Below are positions 24,328-32,748 of a DNA stretch of 35,827 bases, in pieces. Within the stretch, counting starts at the first letter, position 1. Every line of letters begins with the position of its first letter. The translations under genes and the position numbers were made by a program. The notes beneath the pieces are model-generated. The model was not told the origin of the DNA. It did no database searches and saw nothing but the letters and a program-made list of their open reading frames with translations. Origin of the DNA: an uncultured Prevotellaceae bacterium (GTDB taxonomy: Bacteria > Bacteroidota > Bacteroidia > Bacteroidales > Bacteroidaceae); the NCBI GenBank assembly GCA_902797505.1, contig CADBSW010000093.1, positions 1 through 35,827 on the forward strand, given 5' to 3'.

Positions 24328-26277
24328 CTATCTAATGATCGCAGCCCATCCACCACCCGGCGCCAGGTGAATCTTGATTGACATTTCGCAGGTCACATTG
24401 CGGAATAAACGATGATAGTCGGTGGCCTCCTTGTCAGCATTGATACCGTCACGGAAAATCTCCGCGCGCTTCTGCCCGTTGATGAACGACAGTGGCAACT
24501 CGATATCCCGGGGCTCCCAGTTGTTCAAGATTCCGACATACCAAACATCGCCTTTCCGGCGGGCTACACCCGCATACTGACCCATCTCACCGCACAGAGG
24601 CACGGTCTCGTCAAACACTGTGGGGATACGGGAGATGAAGTTGGTACACTCAAGGTTCTTCAGATATTTCGACGGACTGTCAGCCAGCATCTGCAGGGGA
24701 GCCTCATAGACGACGTACATCGCCAACTGATGCGCACGGGTGCCCTGACTCATCGGTTGTCGGTTACTGCCGAAGAAATGGTCCTTCGTGGCATTCAGCA
24801 TCGCTCCCGGGGTATAGTCCATAGGACCGGAGAGCATCCTCAGGTAAGGGATGATCACATCGTTACGGGGGAAGTCGTGCTCTGGGGCATTACCCACACG
24901 CTTTTCCCACTTGGTATTCTCCAGTCCTCTCACTCCCTCGATATTCAGGATATTCGGATACATCCGTTGCAAGCCGATGGGCTTATAGCCATGAAGATCT
25001 AACACCAGGTGATGGTCGGCCGCACATGCTGCTATCCGCTCCACGTCTTGCGCCACCCGCTGGTCATCACGATCAAAGAAATCCACCTTGAATCCCTTGA
25101 TACCCTTCGCGGCGTAATGCTGCATCGTCTTGTCCACATCCTTCATCATATTGCGCCATGTGCACCACAGGATAATGTCCACATGATGCTGCTTGCCATA
25201 GTCGATCAGCGCTTCCAGATCGATCTCTTTGTTGATGGTAAACAGATCGTCGGCATCGCTCCATCCCTCGTCGATGATGATATAGGGGATGCCGTAGGTC
25301 TCCGCGAAATCGATGAAATATTTGTAGGTAGGGGTGTTCATGCCCGAGCGGAAACCCACCCCCGTGATATTTGTGTGATTCCACCAGTCCCAGGCCACCA
25401 GTCCGGGCCTGATCCACGACGTATCTTCTATCTTACAGGGCTCCGACAGGCATTGCGCCATATCGTTGTCCAACAGTTGTGCATCGTTCTCGGTGACGAG
25501 CACCACCCTCCACGGCAGCTTTCCGTTACTGCCGTTGGCGATATAACTGGCCCGCTTGGTAGGAATGAGATCGCGCCCTACCCGCTTTTCTTCCAACACA
25601 TAGGGGGCATGTTCGCCCACGATACAGTTCCCCTCGCCTTTCTTGATGAACATCCCGGGGTAGTCGCGCACTCCCGCCTCCATGATCACCGCCTTCATGC
25701 CGTCGGGCAGACATACCGCCATGGGGAGGGTAGCCAGCGAGTCGGCATACATCTCCGACAAGCGCTGCTCATCATAGAGCGACTCAAAAGAGGTGACATA
25801 ACGGTCGGTGGTGTAGACATAAGGGATAAGCGCCTTGTGATCGTCGGCAAAACAGAACTCCACCTGCTCATGATGGAGCTTATCCACATATCTGTTGATG
25901 ACGAAACGGTAGGCAGCTCCCTCGTCGTAAGCGCGGAACACCACCTGGTAGCCGTCCTTGCAATCGAGTGTCAGCTCATTACAGCAGTCTCTCACCTGTG
26001 CCTTCTTATACACCGGCGTGGCGAATGTCTCGTCAATCCTCCGCGTCGAGGCTTTCCTCACCTTGACGTTCTTTCCCAAGATGGCCGAACCCAGATCCAC
26101 CGACATTACCGATGGCGCCAGGATCGTCTTCCCCTGATACGCTACCTGCCAGGTAAGCTGCTTGTCCGCGCTCACCGTTATCGACAACTTTCCGTTAGGC
26201 GACTGCACACGATAATCCTTTGCAAACATGCCCACAGCGATGATGAGCATGAGGCATATGGTTAGTAGTTTCTTCAT
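24328..26277 (-). CDS. Glycoside hydrolase family 97 (probable retaining type)
   Basis: A 649-residue exported GH97 enzyme: signal peptide 1-19, N-terminal beta-sandwich starting YRVQSPNGKLSITVS, central TIM barrel (RPGLVAWDWWNH, YIIIDEGWSD, IILWCTWRNM) and a short C-terminal beta domain. The family includes SusB-type inverting alpha-glucosidases and retaining alpha-galactosidases. Here GFKVDFFDRDDQ offers Asp399 in the nucleophile position of the retaining group, and LHGYKPIG has Gly430 where inverting members have a catalytic Glu. Alpha-galactosidase-like activity is therefore favoured (inference). No SusCD pair is adjacent. A strong promoter with a terminator-containing leader lies upstream. 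Confidence 0.92.
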   Translation of the reverse strand: MKKLLTICLMLIIAVGMFAKDYRVQSPNGKLSITVSADKQLTWQVAYQGKTILAPSVMSVDLGSAILGKNVKVRKASTRRIDETFATPVYKKAQVRDCCNELTLDCKDGYQVVFRAYDEGAAYRFVINRYVDKLHHEQVEFCFADDHKALIPYVYTTDRYVTSFESLYDEQRLSEMYADSLATLPMAVCLPDGMKAVIMEAGVRDYPGMFIKKGEGNCIVGEHAPYVLEEKRVGRDLIPTKRASYIANGSNGKLPWRVVLVTENDAQLLDNDMAQCLSEPCKIEDTSWIRPGLVAWDWWNHTNITGVGFRSGMNTPTYKYFIDFAETYGIPYIIIDEGWSDADDLFTINKEIDLEALIDYGKQHHVDIILWCTWRNMMKDVDKTMQHYAAKGIKGFKVDFFDRDDQRVAQDVERIAACAADHHLVLDLHGYKPIGLQRMYPNILNIEGVRGLENTKWEKRVGNAPEHDFPRNDVIIPYLRMLSGPMDYTPGAMLNATKDHFFGSNRQPMSQGTRAHQLAMYVVYEAPLQMLADSPSKYLKNLECTNFISRIPTVFDETVPLCGEMGQYAGVARRKGDVWYVGILNNWEPRDIELPLSFINGQKRAEIFRDGINADKEATDYHRLFRNVTCEMSIKIHLAPGGGWAAIIR

Positions 26278-26384
26278 GATAATCCTTTTTTTTACTGCGT
26301 GTAAAATTATAAAGAATTACCGAGAAATGCAATGCCTCAACAGAAAAATATATTCAAAAACCCTATTGTTTGGATATACAATAC

Positions 26385-26413
26385 AAAAAAAGCGGAAGGA
26401 TTGCTCCTTCCGC
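26385..26413 (-). terminator. Intrinsic terminator in the GH97 leader
   Basis: Minus strand: perfect 9-bp stem (GCGGAAGGA / TCCTTCCGC, 26392-26413) with a 4-nt loop, followed by seven Ts (26385-26391). This is a textbook rho-independent terminator, about 108 bp before the GH97 start. Confidence 0.85.
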
Positions 26414-26470
26414 CGTGTGACTTGACCAGGTCAAGGTATATGTCGATGCAACTAACGTGTCTCTTATTTC
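26385..26470 (-). ncRNA. Short transcribed leader or small RNA upstream of GH97
   Basis: A consensus promoter (26476-26506) should start RNA near 26470, and the intrinsic terminator ends it at about 26385, giving roughly 85 nt. The RNA has a perfect stem CTTGACC/GGTCAAG around one base (26421-26435) followed by the terminator hairpin. It contains no ATG on this strand. It is either an independent small RNA or an attenuated 5' leader of the GH97 gene. I do not recognise a known riboswitch or Rfam family. Confidence 0.5.
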
Positions 26471-26475
26471 TGTTG

Positions 26476-26506
26476 CAAAGATATACCTTTTGTTGACCGT
26501 ATCAAA
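26476..26506 (-). promoter_or_regulatory. Full-consensus promoter for the small RNA / GH97 leader
   Basis: Minus strand: -33 TTTG (26503-26506), 19 bp, -7 TATCTTTG (26476-26483). This is a perfect Bacteroidetes primary promoter, one of the two best in the window. Confidence 0.85.
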
Positions 26507-26527
26507 GAGAATTTTCCTAAAGTGAGA

Positions 26528-26559
26528 GGGGAAATCCCTAAAGGTTAAGGGGAAATCCC
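26528..26559. promoter_or_regulatory. Pair of direct repeats upstream of the promoter
   Basis: GGGGAAATCCC occurs at 26528-26538 and 26549-26559, 21 bp apart start to start (two helical turns). Each copy contains the dyad GGGA/TCCC. They lie about 60-90 bp upstream of the predicted start site, where an activator would bind. The regulator is unknown. Confidence 0.55.
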
Positions 26560-26565
26560 AGTTAA

Positions 26566-26614
26566 TGGAAAATGGAAAATGAAAAATGAAAAATTATCAA
26601 TTTTCAATTTTCAA
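26566..26614. repeat. Seven-unit heptamer array
   Basis: Exactly seven 7-bp units: TGGAAAA twice, TGAAAAA twice, TTATCAA once, TTTTCAA twice. The last units are near complements of the first, so the array can fold on itself. It lies between the end of the polysaccharide block and the GH97 promoter. With the repeats, promoter and leader listed here, it accounts for the 351-bp spacer 26278-26628; I see no gene in it. Confidence 0.85.
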
Positions 26615-26628
26615 TTCTACATTATTAT

Positions 26629-27318
26629 CTACTGTGCCGGCACGATGACTGTCTCGGTGCCTGCTGGCGGTGGCTCCTTGGGAGATTCCTCCTTGGGTTT
26701 CTCAGGAGCAACAACCGGCGTCGCGGTGGCAGGCTGCTCTTCAACCGTAGGCTGATCCTGCGGCGTCACCACTTTTGTCGTATCCCTGCGCACGACCTTC
26801 TTCTTCACGGGTTCGGGCTCCACCTCAAAGAGATTCATCGTCTTTGTATTCAGACGATAGCGCTTGAGCGGCACCTCCTCGTCATTATTGGATGGTTTAG
26901 CCGTGACAACAGATAGGATGATCGACTCTTCATCAGGGGTGAGCTGTGCCTGTTGGATACCCTGCACATCCTCGCGATCATCGAAGAATACCTCTGCCTC
27001 GCTGTTCAGTTGTGTGAGGTCCACCTCTTCGAGCATCTTACTGGCAGCATTAAACTTCATCAGATGTCCACTGTTCAGGTAATAGAGTGCATGGCGGTCG
27101 TCAGTAAAGCGGGCCACCATCTGTGAACCTTGAGGCATAACGGTGACAAAGCTGTCGAGCACCTCATTGACTGATAGTTTATGATAAGTAAGCGAATGGT
27201 TTCCTGATCCGCAGCGGCCCACAAGAAGTCCGCAAAGGAAAGCGATCAGACCCACCGCCACGTATTTCACCTGCGGGTATTTATCAAGAAATTGTCTTAT
27301 TTGTTGTTTGATAGGCAT
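26629..27318 (-). CDS. Membrane-anchored protein of unknown function with Pro/Glu-rich tail
   Basis: A 229-residue protein with one N-terminal membrane segment (YVAVGLIAFLCGLLVGRCG, about 19-37), a compact extracytoplasmic region (about 45-165: SQMVARFTDDRHALYYLNSGHLMKFN) and a low-complexity tail rich in Pro, Glu, Val and Thr (about 167-229), typical of a flexible linker. No family is recognised. It is the last gene of the minus-strand polysaccharide block, 108 bp after the EEP-family gene, and may have its own -7 box. Confidence 0.7.
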   Translation of the reverse strand: MPIKQQIRQFLDKYPQVKYVAVGLIAFLCGLLVGRCGSGNHSLTYHKLSVNEVLDSFVTVMPQGSQMVARFTDDRHALYYLNSGHLMKFNAASKMLEEVDLTQLNSEAEVFFDDREDVQGIQQAQLTPDEESIILSVVTAKPSNNDEEVPLKRYRLNTKTMNLFEVEPEPVKKKVVRRDTTKVVTPQDQPTVEEQPATATPVVAPEKPKEESPKEPPPAGTETVIVPAQ

Positions 27319-27361
27319 ACGCTAATTATTTCTGTTTATAGCAATCCATGACATTTTGATG

Positions 27362-27369
27362 CAAATATA
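27362..27369 (-). promoter_or_regulatory. -7 box of the anchored-protein gene
   Basis: TATATTTG on the minus strand, 43 bp before the ATG at 27318. No TTTG is present at the -33 position. Confidence 0.4.
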
Positions 27370-27426
27370 GTAAATATTACTGATATGTGCCACTCTTTTG
27401 ACGGATATTTACATTTGAGGCTTGTT

Positions 27427-28551
27427 CTATTGGGGAATACGGATAACAGCACACTGGATACGATGATCGCCAGAAGAGAATGACGGCTGTTCGTAGAATG
27501 ATGGTTTCAGGGGGGAAGAAACCAAGATATGATCAATCTTCACGGGAACGGTATTGCAATGGGTAATCTTTGCCAAACGTTGCGACAAGGATGCGATATG
27601 ATAGGTGTAAGAGGTAGCCAGTCCACCGTAAGTATCTTCCAGCCTATTTGCCACAGTGCGGTAGGCATAAGATGTGCGGATATCATTGAAGTCACCACAT
27701 ACAATAACGGGATAGGGTGACCGGGCAATATCGGCCGCAATATGATCTGCCTGACGGTTCCTGACAATGGAGTTGGCTCGGAAAGGTAATAGGATACGTT
27801 GCCAAAAGCTACCGGTGGAGCCATCCTCATGGTCATTCAGGCCAGTGGTCTGCAGATGGATATCATATAGTCGCAAACGAGGAATCTTTGGAGAGATCGT
27901 CTGTGGGAGGTGCACATCTACGGAGAGGTACTTATTAAATGTATGGGTGAAATAATGCGATTGAGGATGACTAAGAGGAAAACGCGAGAAAACAATCACA
28001 TTCAGGATCTCATCCTCACGGCTGTTGGTTACCATGTAAGGATAGTCGTGAAGGGCGCTCTTAATCTTCGCGATGTCTAACAGACTGGTGTGCGGGCGCT
28101 CCTGCAGACAGATAATATCCGGATGCAGATGGGTAATTGTTTGGGCTGCCGCCCGTAGTGTATCTTCACTTAACTGGAAATTATCTGCGTTCCAACTTAC
28201 AACGGTTAATGTGCCTGGTACCTGTCGCTCTTCCAATGATGAGAAATGGAAAGATGTAAGGGGGATATAAGGATGCAGGTAGGTAAGTGATAATGCGAGC
28301 AGAAACAACAGGATATAGCGCTCTTTCTTGTGTCTCCACATAAGAAAGAGTGTCAGTAGCGTGATGAAGAACAGGGGTATGGCACAGAAGGATATGAGTG
28401 TGATATATCCGGCAATGGCTGAAGGTAACAGCGGCAGACACATAATCAGCAAGGTTACCACTGCAAGAAGAGAAAGCATGAGATATCGGATGACTCTACA
28501 TATCATTCTCTTCTTTTCAGATGTATTACCACGACTATCAGATATTGCCAT
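27427..28551 (-). CDS. Membrane-anchored endonuclease/exonuclease/phosphatase-family protein
   Basis: A 374-residue protein with three hydrophobic segments in residues 20-95, then an EEP domain (about 113-372). Metal and catalytic motifs are visible: VVSWNADNF (Asn121), ICLQER (Glu151), LYDIHLQ (His232), CGDFND (Asp287, Asn289), KIDHILVS (Asp340) and SSGDHR (Asp362, His363). The fold hydrolyses phosphodiesters or phosphomonoesters, often with Mg2+. With the membrane anchor, a lipid or lipid-linked phosphate is as likely as DNA. It overlaps the CpsB-type gene by 14 bp, so it belongs to the capsule operon. Confidence 0.88.
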   Translation of the reverse strand: MAISDSRGNTSEKKRMICRVIRYLMLSLLAVVTLLIMCLPLLPSAIAGYITLISFCAIPLFFITLLTLFLMWRHKKERYILLFLLALSLTYLHPYIPLTSFHFSSLEERQVPGTLTVVSWNADNFQLSEDTLRAAAQTITHLHPDIICLQERPHTSLLDIAKIKSALHDYPYMVTNSREDEILNVIVFSRFPLSHPQSHYFTHTFNKYLSVDVHLPQTISPKIPRLRLYDIHLQTTGLNDHEDGSTGSFWQRILLPFRANSIVRNRQADHIAADIARSPYPVIVCGDFNDIRTSYAYRTVANRLEDTYGGLATSYTYHIASLSQRLAKITHCNTVPVKIDHILVSSPLKPSFYEQPSFSSGDHRIQCAVIRIPQ

Positions 28552-29254
28552 TATTCTCTAATAATTGCTCAAGCTTATCTAATTGTTTGGTACGGAGCTT
28601 AAGCCTCATCAACATCGACTGGTATCGCTCCAAATGGTGCAGGTCGCTACCCACATAATCATAGAAATCTTTCATCAGTAACTCCTCAGCCACATACTTG
28701 GCACGACTACCATAATAACCGCTCAGTGACATGAGGTTCAACTGAAACTCGTATCCTTTATCATGCAGATACCAGTAGTCGTCTTCCTCCATGTACATAT
28801 ACCGCTCGGGATGGGGGATGAGCGGTTTGTAATGGTGGTTCCACACACTCAGGAGGATATCTTCGAGATTAGCCGGGGCCGACATATAGGAGGTCTCTAC
28901 CAACAGATGGTTCTTCCCTAAAGGGAGGGGATCAGTGGTGAGTCGCTCCTCAAAGCCCTCATCCATCATATACTCGCTCGCCAGGTGGATCTTCAAGTCA
29001 CCCTGATAGGCGGGAAGGAACTCATTGAGACGCTCTTGCAGACGAGCGGCGGTATTACCCATCCCATGCATCACGTGAGGGGTGAACCACAGTTCTTTAT
29101 ATCCCAGTTGTTCCATGAACGACAGCAGCTCCAGTGTATGGGCCGTATCGGGTGATCCGTCATCAACGCCGGGAAGCAGATGACAGTGAATATCGGTTTT
29201 ACCTTGAAGAATACCTGATTTTATGAGTGAGTGTTTGATCGTAAATAATCCCAT
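28538..29254 (-). CDS. PHP-domain tyrosine-protein phosphatase (CpsB/YwqE type)
   Basis: A 238-residue protein of the Mn-dependent PHP phosphatase family that dephosphorylates BY-kinases. Metal-ligand motifs: DIHCHLLPGVDDG (His23, His25, Asp31), FTPHVMHG, the LASEYMMD block, IPHPERY and YVGSDLHH. The adjacent upstream gene is the BY-kinase with a Tyr-rich tail, its expected substrate; the pair would set the phosphorylation state that controls polymer length or export. The 115-bp spacer between them holds hexamer repeats and a strong hairpin. Confidence 0.93.
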   Translation of the reverse strand: MGLFTIKHSLIKSGILQGKTDIHCHLLPGVDDGSPDTAHTLELLSFMEQLGYKELWFTPHVMHGMGNTAARLQERLNEFLPAYQGDLKIHLASEYMMDEGFEERLTTDPLPLGKNHLLVETSYMSAPANLEDILLSVWNHHYKPLIPHPERYMYMEEDDYWYLHDKGYEFQLNLMSLSGYYGSRAKYVAEELLMKDFYDYVGSDLHHLERYQSMLMRLKLRTKQLDKLEQLLENNGNI

Positions 29255-29268
29255 GTAACAATAATATA

Positions 29269-29307
29269 AACGTTAACGATAACGATAACGTTAACGACAA
29301 CGATAAC
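29269..29307. repeat. Hexamer array before the phosphatase gene
   Basis: Six and a half units of AACGNN in register (AACGTT, AACGAT, AACGAT, AACGTT, AACGAC, AACGAT, AAC), ending 15 bp upstream of the phosphatase ATG. Slippage here would change the leader length between kinase and phosphatase genes. Confidence 0.85.
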
Positions 29308-29316
29308 TGTTTTGAC

Positions 29317-29351
29317 GGGGACAGGCACCTCTTTAGGAAGAGCCTGTCCCC
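29317..29351 (-). terminator. Strong hairpin between BY-kinase and phosphatase genes
   Basis: A perfect 10-bp GC-rich stem (GGGGACAGGC at 29317-29326, GCCTGTCCCC at 29342-29351) with inner TCTT/AAGA complementarity. No T-run follows on the minus strand, so it may be a partial terminator or an RNA-stability element that sets the kinase:phosphatase ratio. Confidence 0.5.
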
Positions 29352-29369
29352 GAGTAATATAGTCAGGCG

Positions 29370-31847
29370 TTATGCCTCTTTATTTTCTGAAGAATGAGAA
29401 TGGTGATGATGTTCCTTCTTCTTCTTGAAGAGTTTCTTATACCATGGCTTCTTCTCATCGCCATAACCATAACCGTAGCCATAGCCGTATCCATAACCAT
29501 AGCCATAACCGTAGCCGTAGCCGTAACCATGGTTGCGTACATTAGCACCATTGAGGATCAACGACATATTCTTCAGTTTACCAGTCTGGTAGATATTCTC
29601 GATCTCAGGCAACATACGACGGTCGAGCTTTCCGGCACGTACGATGAAGATGGTAAGGTCGGCAATACGGTTGGTGATAGCAGCATCGGCAACCACACCG
29701 TAAGGCACGTTATCGATAAGGATATAATCGTAGTTTGGACGCAACTGCTCAATCAGTTTATCCAGCTCATCACTCAACAGCAGCTCTGCCGGGTTAGGAG
29801 CCACACTACCAGACGGGATCACATCCACATTCTCACAGAGCTCGTCTTTCTTTAGGATATCCTTGAGTGTGCTGTTACCTGCCAGATAGGTGGTAATACC
29901 CTGCTCTCCCTTACGAACCATATGACGTGTAAGTGTTCCCTTACGGATATCCAAGTCAATCAGCAGCACCTTCTTGCCTGCCTGGGCAAATGTAGCTGCC
30001 AGGTTACTGGATACGAAGGTCTTACCACTACCGGCACCAAATGAACTGAACGTGATTACCTTCAGGTCTTTTGCCTTCACACGCATAAAGTCCATATTCG
30101 TACGCACGATACGGAAGGCCTCACTGATAAGATCACGACCTTGTGAACGAACGAGGATAGCATGCTCGTTCTCACCCATACGCTTAGAGGTATCCTTAGG
30201 AATCTCACCGATGAACGGCACACTGGTAACGTTCTCCAGATCCTTACGGTCACGAATACGAGTATCGAAGAAGAGGAAGAACAACAGGATAATGGCAGGG
30301 ACAGCCAGTCCGGCTAATACACCCTTGGTGATCATCGACTTCTCATTTGGAGCGATCGGTGTCTCAGAACCCATAGCGGGGTTGATCACGCGGGCATTCG
30401 ACTCGGTAGTAGCCTGTGCCAAGGCATTCTCCTCACGTTTGTTCAACAGATACAGATAAAGTTCCTGTTTGATATTCTGCTGACGCTCGATTGACAGCAT
30501 CTGGCGCTGCTTACGAGGAATGGCAGAAACCTTTGCACGGGCTTCGCCGGCACGGCTCTGTACATCACGCAGACGAACATTGTTGCTGACATTCAGGTTA
30601 TCGACAGAACGCATAATGCTCTGGCGCATAGATGCCAGCGACTTATCCAAATCCTGTACAACTGGGTTCTTCTCAGAACTGCCCTCTACCAGTCGGTCAC
30701 GCTTCATCTTTGTGGCGTTGAACTGGTTAATTTGAGACTCTACATTACCATCCTTAATACCGGTATTGGTAGGTATCAGGTCGTTCTGCTTAGAGGGATC
30801 TGCCAGGTATTCCTTGATATAGTTACCCATCTGTGCCTGCATGCGCAAGTCTTTGCTGGCTTCCGTATATTCTTCGCGGTTGCTGAGAGAGTAGCTGGCC
30901 TCAGAACCTACATCGACCATCTGGTTGGCTTCCTTATAGCTCTGCAGATCCTGCTCCACACCACTCAGCTCTTTGCTGATGATTTCCAGACGCTCATTGA
31001 TGAAGTTGGCCGTGTTGACAGCCACCTTGTTCTTATCCTTGATATTCTCCTCATTATAGATGGTGATCAACATGTTCAGCACATCCTTGGCACGCTCCAC
31101 GTTATTATCCTTCAAGGTCATGTTCAGGATAGAAGAGGAAGAGGAGTTGTTTGAAGCATCACTGGTCTCTGCCTGATAGATACGCAGGTTCTTGAGCAAT
31201 GCGCTTGTCACATGTCCACGACTGTTTTTCTGTACGTCGATACCTTTCTTATAATACTGCTCTGTATAATAAGGTGTAGGAATAACCTTCAGTCGTCCAA
31301 TAGGAGTCTTCACCACCGTGTTCAGCTTTGCAATGAGGTTCTTGCTGGCTACGGGGAAGTCTGAGAGCATGACAGAACTGCCATCCTGCGGGGTTACCGT
31401 AACATTCAATACTGATGCGGGCTCAGCGTCGATGAATTCTACCTGCACCGGTGACTGGTTATACAACTCCTTCACACGGAGATAGTCCATGACAGTATAA
31501 TCGATATCTGCGTTCAGGCGCTTCACTGCTTCAGACATGAAGGCAGATGACTGGAACTGCAGGATCTCATTAGATACGTTGAACTTCTGATTATAACGTG
31601 AGAAACGATCCAAACCGGCCATATTCTGCAGAGCGTCTTTGAACATTACCTGTGCAGAACAGGAATAGACGTTCTGTGTCGTAGAATAGCGATACCACTG
31701 TATACCACCAAAGATAGCTACAGACAATACGAACCAATACCAGTTGTACAACAGGTATTTCACGATGTCCATCGGGTTGATCGTAAATGCTTTCGAAGAG
31801 AAAGAACTGTCGGGTGACAGATCTTGTTGTGCACTCATCTTTACCAT
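29370..31847 (-). CDS. Wzc-like polysaccharide co-polymerase / BY-kinase with Gly-Tyr repeat tail
   Basis: An 825-residue inner-membrane protein. It has TM1 (YNWYWFVLSVAIFGGIQWY, about 34-52), a Wzz domain and long periplasmic coiled coils (about 270-480), TM2 (GVLAGLAVPAIILLFFLFF) and a cytoplasmic kinase domain with Walker A (FGAGSGKTFVSSNLA, about 598-612), Walker A' (LLIDLDIRKG, about 627) and Walker B (YILIDNVP, about 707). In place of the usual scattered Tyr cluster, the C-terminus has eleven consecutive Gly-Tyr dipeptides (about 773-796), then Lys-rich and HHHHSHSS segments. The tyrosines are the expected autophosphorylation sites. It follows the Wza gene and precedes the PHP phosphatase gene. 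Confidence 0.93.
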   Translation of the reverse strand: MVKMSAQQDLSPDSSFSSKAFTINPMDIVKYLLYNWYWFVLSVAIFGGIQWYRYSTTQNVYSCSAQVMFKDALQNMAGLDRFSRYNQKFNVSNEILQFQSSAFMSEAVKRLNADIDYTVMDYLRVKELYNQSPVQVEFIDAEPASVLNVTVTPQDGSSVMLSDFPVASKNLIAKLNTVVKTPIGRLKVIPTPYYTEQYYKKGIDVQKNSRGHVTSALLKNLRIYQAETSDASNNSSSSSILNMTLKDNNVERAKDVLNMLITIYNEENIKDKNKVAVNTANFINERLEIISKELSGVEQDLQSYKEANQMVDVGSEASYSLSNREEYTEASKDLRMQAQMGNYIKEYLADPSKQNDLIPTNTGIKDGNVESQINQFNATKMKRDRLVEGSSEKNPVVQDLDKSLASMRQSIMRSVDNLNVSNNVRLRDVQSRAGEARAKVSAIPRKQRQMLSIERQQNIKQELYLYLLNKREENALAQATTESNARVINPAMGSETPIAPNEKSMITKGVLAGLAVPAIILLFFLFFDTRIRDRKDLENVTSVPFIGEIPKDTSKRMGENEHAILVRSQGRDLISEAFRIVRTNMDFMRVKAKDLKVITFSSFGAGSGKTFVSSNLAATFAQAGKKVLLIDLDIRKGTLTRHMVRKGEQGITTYLAGNSTLKDILKKDELCENVDVIPSGSVAPNPAELLLSDELDKLIEQLRPNYDYILIDNVPYGVVADAAITNRIADLTIFIVRAGKLDRRMLPEIENIYQTGKLKNMSLILNGANVRNHGYGYGYGYGYGYGYGYGYGYGYGDEKKPWYKKLFKKKKEHHHHSHSSENKEA
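29460..29528 (-). repeat. Hexanucleotide repeat encoding the Gly-Tyr tail
   Basis: Twenty-three codons alternate Gly and Tyr (12 Gly, 11 Tyr). Codons vary (GGT, GGC, GGA; TAT, TAC), so the array is not a fresh pure microsatellite, yet it keeps a strict 6-bp period and could still gain or lose units in frame. Confidence 0.95.
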
Positions 31848-31893
31848 ACTGATAATCTGTAATATTTATTTGTAATTGGTAGATAGATAATTT

Positions 31894-32721
31894 TTATAGC
31901 TTCGTAAACAAGATAATCAGAGAGACTACAGATGTGATCGAGTAAATCACAGTGTGCCACATGCTGAAACGACGCTGTACAACCTCCTCAGCACGACGGC
32001 CATTGGTCTCTACATAGACGATATCGTTCTGCTGCAGATAATAAGACGGTGAGGTGAAGATATCCTTCGTGCGGATATCATTCCACATAATACGACGCTT
32101 ATTACCATACTCACGGATCACGGCGATACGGTCAAGACGGGCATTCTTGGTCAGGTCACCAGCCATAGCGATAGCATCCAACAGGGTAAGACGGTCACCA
32201 CTGACATTATACTGTCCTACACGGTTTACCTCACCCAGGATAGAGATCTTGAAATTCAGGAACTCTACCAGTACGATAGGATCTTTCAACAACTCCTCGT
32301 CCTTCAGTTTGTTGGTAATCAAGTTCACCAACTGATTCTTTGTCAGTCCTTCTACATGAAGAGTACCAAGCACTGGGAACTCGATATTTCCATGGATATC
32401 CACCGTGTAACCCGGTTTGTTTTCACGTGAAGTACTGCTGTTTGACTGTGTGGCACTGATAGTTCCGTCGGCACCTATAGTATAGCCACCTGTTCCAGGG
32501 ATATTGAAGGCAAGAGCCAACTCGGGGTTCTTACTACTCACGGAAATCTCCAGTTTGTCATCACGCTGGATCACAGCCTCATACTTCTGAATAACAGGAT
32601 ACTCCTTTGTATCTTCCATATCCTGCAGGTAAAGCATAGTCTGACGCTGCGCCGTACAAGACGATAAAGTGATAATGGCTATGGTATAGCACACTACATA
32701 AAATAAATGTTTCTTCATCAT
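31894..32721 (-). CDS. Polysaccharide export outer-membrane lipoprotein (Wza-like)
   Basis: A 275-residue protein with a lipobox (ITLSSC, Cys22), the Poly_export domain (IQRDDKLEISVSSKNPELALAFN, then GYTVDIHGNIEFPVLGTLHVEGLTKNQLVNLI), an SLBB domain (ILGEVNRVGQYNVSGDRLTLLDAIAMAGDLTKNARLDRIAVIRE) and a C-terminal hydrophobic helix (about 255-273) before a short charged end. It forms the export channel partner of the BY-kinase, whose gene begins 46 bp downstream. Confidence 0.93.
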   Translation of the reverse strand: MMKKHLFYVVCYTIAIITLSSCTAQRQTMLYLQDMEDTKEYPVIQKYEAVIQRDDKLEISVSSKNPELALAFNIPGTGGYTIGADGTISATQSNSSTSRENKPGYTVDIHGNIEFPVLGTLHVEGLTKNQLVNLITNKLKDEELLKDPIVLVEFLNFKISILGEVNRVGQYNVSGDRLTLLDAIAMAGDLTKNARLDRIAVIREYGNKRRIMWNDIRTKDIFTSPSYYLQQNDIVYVETNGRRAEEVVQRRFSMWHTVIYSITSVVSLIILFTKL

Positions 32722-32748
32722 GATTATAGTTTTTTTATTATTATTCGA

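Noticed and set aside
25009..26265. Long plus-strand reading frame (418 codons) opposite the GH97 gene
   Set aside because: It mirrors GH97 codon structure, is rich in His/Arg/Leu with no recognisable domain, and GH97 on the other strand has full family motifs.
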